Below are positions 7,007-12,936 of a stretch of 12,936 nt of DNA, piece by piece (positions within the stretch are counted from its first letter, which is position 1; each line of letters opens with the position of its first letter). The stretch spans positions 1 to 12,936 of the forward strand of contig JACRGO010000182.1 of the NCBI GenBank assembly GCA_016212295.1, read 5' to 3'. A program made the position numbers and the translations under genes. The DNA comes from Nitrospinota bacterium (lineage in GTDB: Bacteria; Nitrospinota; Nitrospinia; JACRGO01). Under the pieces are notes generated by a model. It saw only the letters and a program-made list of their open reading frames with translations. It was not told the DNA's origin and did not search any database.

Positions 7007-7273
7007 GTGACATTCCGCCTGCCAAAATCAGCCGCGCTTAGCTGTAACAGCGTGTTCATCGTTGGCGATTTCAACAATTGGAATATCCACGCGCACCAAA
7101 TGAAGAAGCAAAAAAACGGGGACCACACCATCTCCCTGAATATAGCGGCAGGCAAGGAATACCAGTTCCGCTACCTTATTGACGAATCAAAGTGGGAAAA
7201 CGACTGGAAGGCGGACAAGTATGTAAAGAGTCCCTATGGGGACTACGACAACTCCGTTGTGGTTGTTTGGTGA
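7007..7273 (+). CDS. Glycogen-binding / isoamylase N-terminal-like (CBM48, AMPK-beta type) domain protein, 5' end disturbed
   Basis: The open frame ends with a typical CBM48-like fold: VTFRLP, VFIVGDFNNWN, HQMKKQKNGDHTISLNI, GKEYQFRYLID, WENDWKADKYV and a terminal NSVVVVW. These small stand-alone domains resemble the glycogen-binding module of AMPK-beta and the N-terminal domain of branching enzymes. GTG 7007 is only the first legal start in this frame. The same frame reads sensibly upstream (KKEYFDGEKICR) to a stop at 6944, with no ATG, GTG or TTG. A well-spaced GGAG-ATG (6899/6910) exists but in the neighbouring frame, which stops at 7039. A one-base change around the AAATTT run (6945-6950) would join them into a protein of about 120 residues. 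The gene lies directly behind the kinase. Its role, carbohydrate or protein binding, is not known. Confidence 0.65.
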   Translation: MTFRLPKSAALSCNSVFIVGDFNNWNIHAHQMKKQKNGDHTISLNIAAGKEYQFRYLIDESKWENDWKADKYVKSPYGDYDNSVVVVW

Positions 7274-7290
7274 AATTAATTTTAGAAAGG

Positions 7291-7507
7291 GTAACCGTTA
7301 ACGTGGTTGTCATGAAAAACCGGAGAAAGCCTCATTGGCTATTTTTTACATCTCCCTTTGTCCCCCTTTGCTAAGGGGGAATTAAAGCAGGGTCCATTTT
7401 AGGGGTGTTTCCCGTATTCCCCCTTAGCAAAGGGGGACAAAGGGGGATGTGGTTTCCCCTGCAATTGAGCGTGAAGCTGTTTTCCATGACATCCCGTGAA
7501 CGGTTAC
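7291..7507. repeat. Second nested inverted-repeat element (MITE-like)
   Basis: The outer ends match as inverted repeats: GTAACCGTT at 7291 and its complement AACGGTTAC ending at 7507. Similarity extends, with a few mismatches and a gap, over about 28 bp through TGTCATG. The inner arms 7348-7382 and 7416-7450 are 35-nt reverse complements with one mismatch, and each contains CCCCCTTTGCTAAGGGGG-type mini-hairpins. No ORF and no obvious target-site duplication are seen. The design (short terminal repeats around long G/C-rich arms) is the same as that of the 1-315 element, but the sequences differ. Confidence 0.75.
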
Positions 7508-7693
7508 GTTTTTTTTTATAGCAGAAAAATAACTATTAGAGTAAGGGCGAATCATTATTCGCCCCAACAATTTTAGTCACTTTAAACTTTAGCTCACTTT
7601 AGGCGCTCGCGCTGCAATCTCGTTGATTTTAAAAAAAACTTTGAAATTCCGATACATTAAGTTTCGGAAATATTTTCTTCCGGGAGAATAAGC
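7508..7693 (+). other. Intergenic stretch with short hairpins upstream of the DUF2231 gene
   Basis: GGGCGAAT (7545-7552) and ATTCGCCC (7557-7564) form a perfect 8-bp stem with a 4-nt loop. An 8-bp direct repeat TCACTTTA occurs at 7577 and 7594. A weaker hairpin (TTCCGA/TCGGAA, about 7647-7672) precedes the GGGAGAA ribosome-binding site at 7681. No gene and no confident promoter are seen. With the preceding palindromic element this gives about 420 nt without coding sequence (7274-7693). Confidence 0.5.
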
Positions 7694-8191
7694 ATGAATA
7701 TATTTGAAGGTCTACAGGCCGCGGTGAATGTCCACCCCCTCTTTGTCCATTTCCCCATCGCGCTCCTTATGATCGCGGGCGTCTTGTTTATTGTATGTTA
7801 TTTTATGGATCTGCCGGAGTTGCGGGCCGCCGCGAAATGGAACCTTATTTTGGGATCTTTGTCAGCAATTGCCGCCGCCGTAACCGGTTTTATCGCGGCC
7901 AATAGCCTGCCCCACAACCAGGAAATCCACGAGGCGATGCTCATGCACAGGAATATCATGGTTCCGGCAACCCTCCTTTCCCTGGCGCTGGGCGGCTGTC
8001 TTTTCTTCAAAAAAGACCTGTCTCTTATTCATAAACAAAAGGTTTTTCTTGCGGGTTTGATTTTAATCCTGGGACTCCTTGCCGTTGGCGCCGATTACGG
8101 CGGCAAGATGGTCTTTAAATACGGGGCCGGGACGGAATTATTCAAAAAACTAAACGCTGAAGAGGGAGTCGGGCACAAACATGTTGACTAA
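7694..8191 (+). CDS. DUF2231-type four-helix membrane protein
   Basis: This 165-aa inner-membrane protein has four predicted helices (about 16-38, 50-70, 88-103 and 117-132). It shows the family-typical opening VHPLFVHFPIALL (H14, H19), a histidine-containing loop (H74, H79, H85) and the conserved GADYGGKMVFKYGAG (132-146). DUF2231 proteins are uncharacterised. The membrane-facing histidines make heme or metal binding conceivable, but that is inference. GGGAGAA sits 8 nt before ATG 7694. The 3' end overlaps the HD-GYP gene by 11 nt in another frame, so the two are likely translated together. The DUF2231 protein may then be a membrane partner for, or signal input to, that phosphodiesterase. 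Confidence 0.82.
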   Translation: MNIFEGLQAAVNVHPLFVHFPIALLMIAGVLFIVCYFMDLPELRAAAKWNLILGSLSAIAAAVTGFIAANSLPHNQEIHEAMLMHRNIMVPATLLSLALGGCLFFKKDLSLIHKQKVFLAGLILILGLLAVGADYGGKMVFKYGAGTELFKKLNAEEGVGHKHVD

Positions 8192-9371
8192 CACATATGA
8201 AAATATTATCATCCCCGGCAATATAAGGGAAAAAACGGCTGATGTTTCCAGGGGAATAAAGTTCCCAGCGGTTGTAATCACCTTTGCCCTCTCTCTTTCC
8301 GTGGCAATCCTGATCATCCTGCTGGCGGCGAGGGTCGTGGATTTCAGCGCGCAGGTGACTGAACATTATGCTCCTACCATACATGGAGTTAAATCCCTTG
8401 CCGAGGCCGTAGGGCATGTAAGGGCGCACATTGAAAAGGATGGAACTCTTGACCAAACCACGCTGCTTCATTTTAAAGAAGCCACGGAAAGGCTCAGGAA
8501 ATTATCGTCCAATTGGTTTCCCGCTTATATGGAACATATAGACGGCATGCTTAAAAAAGCGGAAAAAATTCTCTCGGAATTGCCGGACAAAAATTTTCCA
8601 GGGGAATTTTTGCCGGATTTAAGGGCCTTGAACGGGGAGGCCCTGAAACATGTCGTATTGCACGACGCCGAGTTGGAAAAAGCGCGGATTGGAATAAAAA
8701 ATTCGGCCATGGAAATAAGAATGGCCGCATTGGCGATGTTATTGGCCGGAGCTATTTTCTCTTTCCGAGAGTTCCAAATGCGCCGGTTGAGGGAACTGGA
8801 AAAGGAGAAGCTAGCCGCTATAAAGGCGTTCGTTTCGGCCCTTGAAGCCCGGGACCCTTATACCAAGGGCCACTCCGTAAGGGTTGCGGATTATGCGGCA
8901 TTGATCGGGAAGAAGATGGGACTTAAAAAAGAGACCCTGGAACATCTCAATATAGCGGCCCTTATGCACGACATCGGCAAGATAGCCGTCCCTGACGGCA
9001 TTCTCCGAAAGGCGGGGAAACTAAGCGATGAGGAATGGAAAGAGATGAGGAATCATCCTGTTGTTTCCGCCAGGACCTTAGAGACCTTTGACTCCCTTAA
9101 AAACATCCTGCCCTGGACCTTATATCACCATGAAAGGTTTGACGGAAAAGGGTATCCTGAAGGAAAAGCCGGGATGGATATACCGCTGCCGGCGCGGATC
9201 ATAGCGCTTGCGGACGCATTTGACGCCATGACGTCGGACAGGGCGTATAGAAAGGCGTTGCCCGTGGAGAGCGCCCTGTCCGCCTTGAGGGAAGGAAGAG
9301 GCTCACAATTCGACCCAAGGATAGTGGACGGCTTCCTGGAACTTTTGAGCTTAACGCCTCCGGCGAGCTAA
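8181..9371 (+). CDS. Membrane-anchored HD-GYP cyclic-di-GMP phosphodiesterase
   Basis: This 396-aa protein has a membrane helix (about 28-53), a periplasmic helical region of roughly 125 residues, a second helix (about 179-196), a short coiled coil and an HD-GYP domain (about 213-390). Metal and catalytic residues are intact: H231 (KGHSVRVADYA), H263-D264 in HDIGK, H292 (NHP), H316-H317 with the GYP signature (HHERFDGKGYP, 316-326), D345 (ALADAFDAM) and TSDRAYR (351-357). HD-GYP enzymes hydrolyse c-di-GMP to pGpG or GMP, lowering the messenger and usually promoting motility over biofilm. The periplasmic region is unassigned; it resembles four-helix sensors of chemoreceptors in general character. 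ATG 8181 lies inside the end of the DUF2231 gene, with GAAGAGGGA about 13 nt upstream, suggesting translational coupling. Confidence 0.9.
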   Translation: MLTNTYENIIIPGNIREKTADVSRGIKFPAVVITFALSLSVAILIILLAARVVDFSAQVTEHYAPTIHGVKSLAEAVGHVRAHIEKDGTLDQTTLLHFKEATERLRKLSSNWFPAYMEHIDGMLKKAEKILSELPDKNFPGEFLPDLRALNGEALKHVVLHDAELEKARIGIKNSAMEIRMAALAMLLAGAIFSFREFQMRRLRELEKEKLAAIKAFVSALEARDPYTKGHSVRVADYAALIGKKMGLKKETLEHLNIAALMHDIGKIAVPDGILRKAGKLSDEEWKEMRNHPVVSARTLETFDSLKNILPWTLYHHERFDGKGYPEGKAGMDIPLPARIIALADAFDAMTSDRAYRKALPVESALSALREGRGSQFDPRIVDGFLELLSLTPPAS

Positions 9372-9375
9372 AAAA

Positions 9376-9459
9376 TAGAACGCGGATAATACGGATTATC
9401 GCGGATAAAATTTTTTTAAATCCGTGAAAATCAGCCTAATCCGTGTCATCCGTGTTCTA
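9376..9459. repeat. Imperfect palindromic repeat, ACGGAT type
   Basis: TAGAACGCGGATAATACGG (from 9376) pairs with the stretch ending at 9459. The 23-nt arms (9376-9398 and 9437-9459) have three mismatches, all transitions that allow G-U pairs in RNA. A second inner pairing, CGCGGAT with ATCCGTG, continues the stem. It starts five bases after the HD-GYP stop codon, so it could act as a 3' mRNA hairpin although no T-run follows. It lies 65 nt upstream of the group II intron insertion point. Confidence 0.65.
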
Positions 9460-9723
9460 TTAAAAAAAAGTTGATTTTCACGTTACCTATTTGATTTTTA
9501 AAGATTTAAAATGGAAATTCCTAGTGCGCCAGGCCAAGCTTGCGCGATCCAGTTGGTTGAGAAGCCAACCTGACAAAGTCAGCCGACCGTCAGAACCGAG
9601 TCTTGCGCTTATGAAGGTAACTTCATGAGTGAAGCGTAGACAGGGAGGCAGTAGGCCGTAATCCGAAAGGGTGAAGGTGTTCAGCTCCGAAAATGCTTAT
9701 GTTGTGGAGCCAGCCGACGTGGT

Positions 9724-9729
9724 TAGGAA
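9724..9729 (+). other. Exon-binding site EBS1 of the group II intron
   Basis: TAGGAA pairs over all six bases with the exon sequence TTCCTA (9518-9523) immediately preceding the intron. It lies 200 nt into the intron, where domain I normally presents EBS1. A six-base match at this place is suggestive but could arise by chance; no EBS2 was found. Confidence 0.6.
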
Positions 9730-9961
9730 CACGGAAGGCAGCAACGAAGCCATCGTTATAGGCGAGATGGCGGAACTCCACCGGGGTCAGAGTCCACGGC
9801 ATGTTGTCCAAGGGATTTCGCGGGAACCTGGGAGAACCTGTGTCTTCCTTCTGAAAAGAGGGTACCCGAAACCGAGGAAACGAGGCCAGGGGACAAGACA
9901 TGGGTAGTCGGATCAACTCATAGTACCGTCGAGGCCGGGTAATGCCGGAGGAGGGAAGGGG

Positions 9962-11338
9962 TTGACAAGCAGATGTACCGAGGAGGTGACACAATTGCCG
10001 GACATGGAACCGGACACCAAATTGTCAACACAACTGAATCGGCTATCAGAGATTGCGCGAAACAAACCAAAGACCCGGTTTATTTCTCTGGCCCATCTGT
10101 TGGATGAAGAAAGCCTGATGGAATGCTATTGGGAACTCAATCAGAACGCCGCTGCGGGAGTGGATGGGATAAGCTATGACAGGTATGGCAGGAATTTAGA
10201 AGAGAACATAGCGGACCTGGTAAAACGTCTCAAGAGCAAGAAATATCGAGCGACGGATATACGCCGGGTGAAAATCCCCAAACCCGATGGTGGAGAGCGT
10301 CCCTTGGGCATACCTGCGCTGGAAGACAAGATAGTCCAAAGAGGCGTGGCTAAGATATTAAGTGCCATATACGAAGAGGACTTTTTAGGCGTTTCCTACG
10401 GATTTCGACCCAAAAGAAATGGGCATGATGCGCTCAGGGCGGTGGAACTGAGCGTTATCAAAGGAGGGATAAACCACCTGCTGGACGTAGATATCAGAGG
10501 GTTCTTTGATAATCTCGACCACTCCTGGCTTATGAGGATGCTGGGAGAGCGTATCAAGGATCGAACGATATTGCGTTTGATAGGAAAGTGGCTTAAGGCC
10601 GGGGTATTGGAAGAAGGCAAAAGGACCCGCAATGAAGATGGAGTGCCTCAAGGGGGCGTGATTTCTCCCATCTTATCGAATATCTATCTTCACTATGTCT
10701 TGGACTTGTGGCTCATCCGGAAGGTATGCAAAGAGATAAACGGCAGGGCATATTTGACCCGTTATGCCGATGACTTTGTAATCGGATGCACGAACCGGAC
10801 AGACGCGAAGAAGATATGGGAAATGCTTGAGGGCCGGTTGAAGCAATTCGGCCTTGAGCTATCCCAGGAGAAAAGCCGCCTGATTGAATTCGGCAAGAAA
10901 GCGTACCTGGAATGCGAACGTAAAGGGATAAAGCCATCAACCTTTGATTTTCTTGGGTTTACGCATTATATGGACAGAAGCCGCAAAGGCGGCCTGAAAT
11001 TAGGCCGCAAAACCATTGGCAAACGCATGAGAAGAAAACTTGTGGCCTTGAATGATAAACTCAGAAAACTGAGGAATGCGCTTCCCTTTCGTGAGCTTCA
11101 TGAGCATTTGTGTCGGATTTTAAAGGGGTATTACAACTACTTTGGATTTGCGGGAAACGCGGCTACTTTGAGAAGATTTGGCTACATAGCCGGAAGATTG
11201 TGGTTCAAGTGGCTCAATCGGCGTAGTCAAAGAAAGAGCTTCAACTGGGAAGAGTTTAACAAGCTTCTTGGGCGCTATCCTTTGCCGAAACCAAGAATCC
11301 TGAAAGGGTATAACTGGATTTATTCGCCAGGTTTGTGA
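9962..11338 (+). CDS. ltrA: Group II intron reverse transcriptase/maturase
   Basis: The protein has about 458 aa. Its reverse transcriptase domain shows IPKPDGGERPLGIP (105-118), YGFRP (146-150), motif A DIRGFFDN (D177), VPQGGVISPILSN (228-240) and catalytic YADD (268-271). The X/maturase region includes FDFLGFTHY, LKGYYNYFG and WLNRRSQRKSFNWEEFNKLL (418-436). It ends soon after, with no HNH endonuclease domain, so target cleavage must use replication forks or single-stranded DNA. It splices its host intron and reverse-transcribes it into new sites. TTG 9962 follows GGAGGAGGG at 6 nt spacing. In-frame TTG 9995 follows AGGAGGTGA at 8 nt, and ATG 10004 is a third option. I kept 9962 because the extra N-terminal residues resemble those of homologues I recall. 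All motifs are intact, so the element could be active. Confidence 0.9.
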   Translation: MTSRCTEEVTQLPDMEPDTKLSTQLNRLSEIARNKPKTRFISLAHLLDEESLMECYWELNQNAAAGVDGISYDRYGRNLEENIADLVKRLKSKKYRATDIRRVKIPKPDGGERPLGIPALEDKIVQRGVAKILSAIYEEDFLGVSYGFRPKRNGHDALRAVELSVIKGGINHLLDVDIRGFFDNLDHSWLMRMLGERIKDRTILRLIGKWLKAGVLEEGKRTRNEDGVPQGGVISPILSNIYLHYVLDLWLIRKVCKEINGRAYLTRYADDFVIGCTNRTDAKKIWEMLEGRLKQFGLELSQEKSRLIEFGKKAYLECERKGIKPSTFDFLGFTHYMDRSRKGGLKLGRKTIGKRMRRKLVALNDKLRKLRNALPFRELHEHLCRILKGYYNYFGFAGNAATLRRFGYIAGRLWFKWLNRRSQRKSFNWEEFNKLLGRYPLPKPRILKGYNWIYSPGL

Positions 11339-11349
11339 ATCTGTTTGAA

Positions 11350-11382
11350 GAGCCGGATGCGGTAGTTCCGCAAGTCCGGTTC
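11350..11382 (+). ncRNA. Group II intron domain V catalytic hairpin
   Basis: GAGCCGG (11350-11356) pairs with CCGGTTC (11376-11382), and TGCGG pairs with CCGCA above a two-sided bulge. The AGC catalytic triad is at 11351-11353. Size and pairing match the approximately 34-nt domain V of bacterial group II introns. It starts 11 nt after the maturase stop codon. Confidence 0.85.
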
Positions 11383-11503
11383 TGTGAGGGGCCGGAGCCA
11401 ACTGGTGTGTGGTTGAAATATTGTGGCACCGCCGGGAAACCAGGCGGCAAACGGAGAAAACAAACCTCAACCTGAAGCAACAGGAGAAACCGGTCTAGTC
11501 GAC
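11383..11503 (+). ncRNA. Enlarged domain VI region / intron 3' end
   Basis: GGGCCGG (11389-11395) can pair with CCGGTCT (11490-11496), making a 7-bp basal stem directly before the presumed branch A and 3' splice site. The 94 nt enclosed (11396-11489) contain further small hairpins, CCGCC/GGCGG (11429-11433 with 11443-11447) and CCTG/CAGG (11471-11474 with 11481-11484). Domain VI is normally about 35-45 nt, so this would be an expanded version. Confidence 0.45.
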
Positions 11504-11521
11504 TCAAGCCCGTAATTTTTT

Positions 11522-12343
11522 TCACTGATTTAGCAAATTTAAAACTCGCACTCTTACTCTCCCACCGACTTCATAATAACCAAAAGTAACACTAAGATTA
11601 AATCCTCTGTCAATATCAAAAGGATAATTATTACTACCACTGTAATCACTTCCTTTTACTAGGGCTGTTTCACTCGGCGATAAAGGTCGATCTCTATTGA
11701 CTTCCCCCACCCATTCTGCTAGATTACCAACCAAATCGCAAACTCCGTCAGAAGAAAAATCATCGGAGGCGCAACTCTCGGTCATTTTTCCACTATTCAC
11801 ATTTCCTTTGCTGGGGTCAGCGTGGCGGGTGGCGGTTTCCCATTCCGCTTCACTGGGGAGATTAACATCAAGGTTAATACCATCTATAATATCGACCTGA
11901 TCAGGAAACTTGCTTTTCAAATGTTCTCTTAAGGAGGGTAATAATTGTTTTTTTGTAAAAAAATCCGCATATTTTTTTACATCATAGTTATTAATATCAA
12001 TCCTTGGGTAATTAGGACCACTATCCCATTTGTCTTCTACAGCCATACAATACCCGTTGTTTACACATTCATCAAACTGGCTTTCAGTTATCTCAGTTTT
12101 TGAAATATGAAAATCGGTGCCAGCAATATGGGGAAAACCATTTTCAGTTAAAAACTTTTTAGCTTCTTCAGCCATCGCCAGCAAGACAGTTGCACTATCT
12201 TCAGGTATTTTTATTATTTTCTTGCCACTCACACTATTACTATCTAGTTTTATACTAACCATCACTTGCTTCCCGGCTTTTATATTTGCCGGCAAAGGAG
12301 CGTTAATAAAAACTTTTTTACCATTTATGGTCGGTGTTGGCAC
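11522..12343 (-). CDS. FGE-sulfatase-like (SUMF1 / formylglycine-generating enzyme fold) protein, main part of a split gene
   Basis: This 273-residue open frame starts at GTG 12343. Residues about 78-268 follow the FGE/C-type-lectin-like fold: SKTEITESQFDECVNNGYC (81-99), LPSEAEWETATRH (162-174), DGVCDLVGNLAEWV (199-212), KGSDYSG in place of RGGS, and a final GGRVRVRV in place of GFRV. No cysteine occurs after residue 202. The C-terminal catalytic cysteines of true formylglycine-generating enzymes are therefore missing, and enzymatic sulfatase activation is unlikely. Residues 1-35 read as the second half of a beta-sandwich domain whose first half is in the upstream frame (12346-12618), so the natural protein was probably about 360 aa. 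The DNA is clearly more AT-rich than the rest of the window, which points to acquisition. The function of such inactive FGE-fold proteins is unknown; some bind ligands or surfaces. Confidence 0.65.
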   Translation of the reverse strand: MPTPTINGKKVFINAPLPANIKAGKQVMVSIKLDSNSVSGKKIIKIPEDSATVLLAMAEEAKKFLTENGFPHIAGTDFHISKTEITESQFDECVNNGYCMAVEDKWDSGPNYPRIDINNYDVKKYADFFTKKQLLPSLREHLKSKFPDQVDIIDGINLDVNLPSEAEWETATRHADPSKGNVNSGKMTESCASDDFSSDGVCDLVGNLAEWVGEVNRDRPLSPSETALVKGSDYSGSNNYPFDIDRGFNLSVTFGYYEVGGRVRVRVLNLLNQ

Positions 12344-12345
12344 TT

Positions 12346-12618
12346 TTACGTATAGGGACCAATTTTTACATAAGCCATTTTTACTTCTACCACTGGTTTT
12401 TTACATAAAACTTCAATATCAACACTTTTTTCGCCAACTGTGATTTTTTCTAGATTACAGAAATTTCCTTTAGTGCCAGCTTCCGCAACCCCAGTATTTA
12501 CAATTCCTAAAACAGCGCTCCCCGTCATAGCTAACAAAGAAACAATTTCTTTTGGACTTAAGTTTTTTAGCGTTTCAACCATTTTGCTAACAGAGAGACC
12601 ATGTTCGGCGGTTTTCAT
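12346..12618 (-). CDS. N-terminal fragment of the FGE-like gene (exported, beta-domain start)
   Basis: This 90-aa frame has a hydrophobic segment (about 25-43, IVSLLAMTGSAVLGIVN) after a charged stretch, ending VAEAG, which is compatible with an export signal. A short beta-rich part with C54 and C72 follows. It stops at 12346, and two bases later a neighbouring frame starts with GTG. That frame reads backward sensibly (SLYVKVPTPT) and is open to 12401. A one-base indel between 12346 and about 12400 would restore a single exported FGE-like protein. No ribosome-binding site is seen before ATG 12618. It could be a true gene pair, but the abrupt stop in a beta strand favours a broken gene or sequence error. 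Confidence 0.5.
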   Translation of the reverse strand: MKTAEHGLSVSKMVETLKNLSPKEIVSLLAMTGSAVLGIVNTGVAEAGTKGNFCNLEKITVGEKSVDIEVLCKKPVVEVKMAYVKIGPYT

Positions 12619-12636
12619 AATTTTAGGGGGTTAAGA

Positions 12637-12823
12637 AATAAAAATTGGGAATCAGTATAGCGTTTGCAAAATACTTTGTCAAGAGGCAAAAAAATTCTTT
12701 TTCCTTTACTTTTCTTTTCTTTCTAAAATCCCCAAGAATTTAGGAGACCTGCGTTTTCATTGTAAGAGTGGTTTGTTTTATTGTCAAGGGGAAAGGTGCA
12801 CGGTAAATTTGTTCTACCATATC
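12637..12823. other. AT-rich non-coding stretch
   Basis: No convincing ORF, hairpin or RNA gene was found. It contains pyrimidine-rich tracts (around 12700-12725) and must hold the promoter of the minus-strand FGE-like gene. No clear -35/-10 pair could be chosen. Confidence 0.4.
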
Positions 12824-12936
12824 TCACACGCCATTAAGGGTGCAGGAGTTTTTTGTCATGCGCAGGTAATCGAAGACCAACCTGGCGCTACGGTGTAGTT
12901 GCCTCATCTTTTGCGCGACATTGGAGACACCTTTGG
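12824..12936 (-). CDS. Possible C-terminal end of an unrecognised protein (partial)
   Basis: On the minus strand one frame is open from the window edge through 36 codons to TGA at 12824-12826. It reads VAQKMRQLHRSARLVFDYLR and ends NSCTLNGV. The other two minus frames stop within it. Base composition is more GC-rich than in the adjoining FGE-like region. The Arg/Lys-rich character would suit the tail of a transposase, but I do not recognise the family and the fragment is short enough to be chance. Confidence 0.25.
   Translation of the reverse strand, partial: KGVSNVAQKMRQLHRSARLVFDYLRMTKNSCTLNGV

Larger units (their letters stand above)
9524..11503 (+). mobile_element. Group II intron, apparently full length
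   Basis: The element starts with GTGCGCC (9524), the expected 5' splice motif, and carries a structured leader of about 440 nt. It encodes a maturase and then has a domain V hairpin (11350-11382). It likely ends at 11503 with GTCTAGTCGAC, giving the required AY end and an A (11497) seven bases from the end as candidate branch point. TAGGAA (9724-9729) in domain I is perfectly complementary to the last six exon bases TTCCTA (9518-9523), a convincing EBS1-IBS1 pair that fixes the 5' boundary. The total is about 1980 nt. The insertion is in a non-coding gap on the side of a palindromic repeat, as is common for introns whose protein lacks an endonuclease. The 3' boundary is less certain than the 5' one. 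Confidence 0.85.

Noticed and set aside
9962-12343. Diversity-generating retroelement: a reverse transcriptase next to an FGE/C-type-lectin-fold protein with a Tyr/Asn/Asp-rich C-terminus.
   Set aside because: The reverse transcriptase has intron-type VPQGGVISP and a maturase X domain and lies in a complete intron with domain V. No template repeat resembling the last 130 nt of the FGE-like gene was found in the window.

Overview
This looks like chromosomal or metagenomic DNA from a Gram-negative bacterium. It carries a C-terminal outer-membrane beta-barrel segment, a lipobox lipoprotein, and a GT-C (ArnT/PMT-like) glycosyltransferase. The abundance of signalling proteins and of palindromic intergenic repeats recalls deep-branching environmental lineages such as Nitrospirota, Nitrospinota or Desulfobacterota. 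That placement is an impression; nothing here fixes the phylum.

Layout. Positions 1-315 are a nested inverted-repeat element (MITE-like). On the minus strand (337-2301) lies a membrane-bound class III adenylate cyclase. A divergent gap with another palindromic repeat separates it from a plus-strand GT39-type glycosyltransferase (2554-3993). Next comes a consensus sigma70 promoter flanked by a perfect 15-bp inverted repeat, driving a small secreted His/Cys-rich protein (4080-4502). A broken outer-membrane barrel gene follows (signal peptide at 4655, barrel to 5237, different frames), then a 43-aa lipoprotein (5323-5454) and a histidine kinase with an ethylene-receptor-like membrane domain (5573-6889). 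A CBM48/glycogen-binding-like domain gene with an apparent 5' frameshift ends at 7273. Positions 7291-7507 hold a second nested palindromic element. A DUF2231 membrane protein (7694-8191) overlaps an HD-GYP phosphodiesterase (8181-9371). After a further palindromic repeat comes an apparently complete group II intron (about 9524-11503) encoding an endonuclease-less reverse transcriptase/maturase. The last 1.4 kb is visibly AT-rich. It holds a minus-strand FGE/sulfatase-modifying-like gene split into two frames (11522-12618) and possibly the tail of another minus-strand ORF at the edge.

Functionally the window is rich in signal transduction: cAMP synthesis, two-component phosphorelay and cyclic-di-GMP turnover, each with its own membrane sensor. 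There are also envelope proteins and a heavy load of small mobile or palindromic elements. The most notable points are the ETR1-like sensor with altered ligand-pocket residues, the promoter-flanking 15-bp dyad whose arms lie seven helical turns apart, the intron with an identifiable EBS1-IBS1 pairing and an unusually long 3' tail, and three separate genes that appear disrupted by frame changes.
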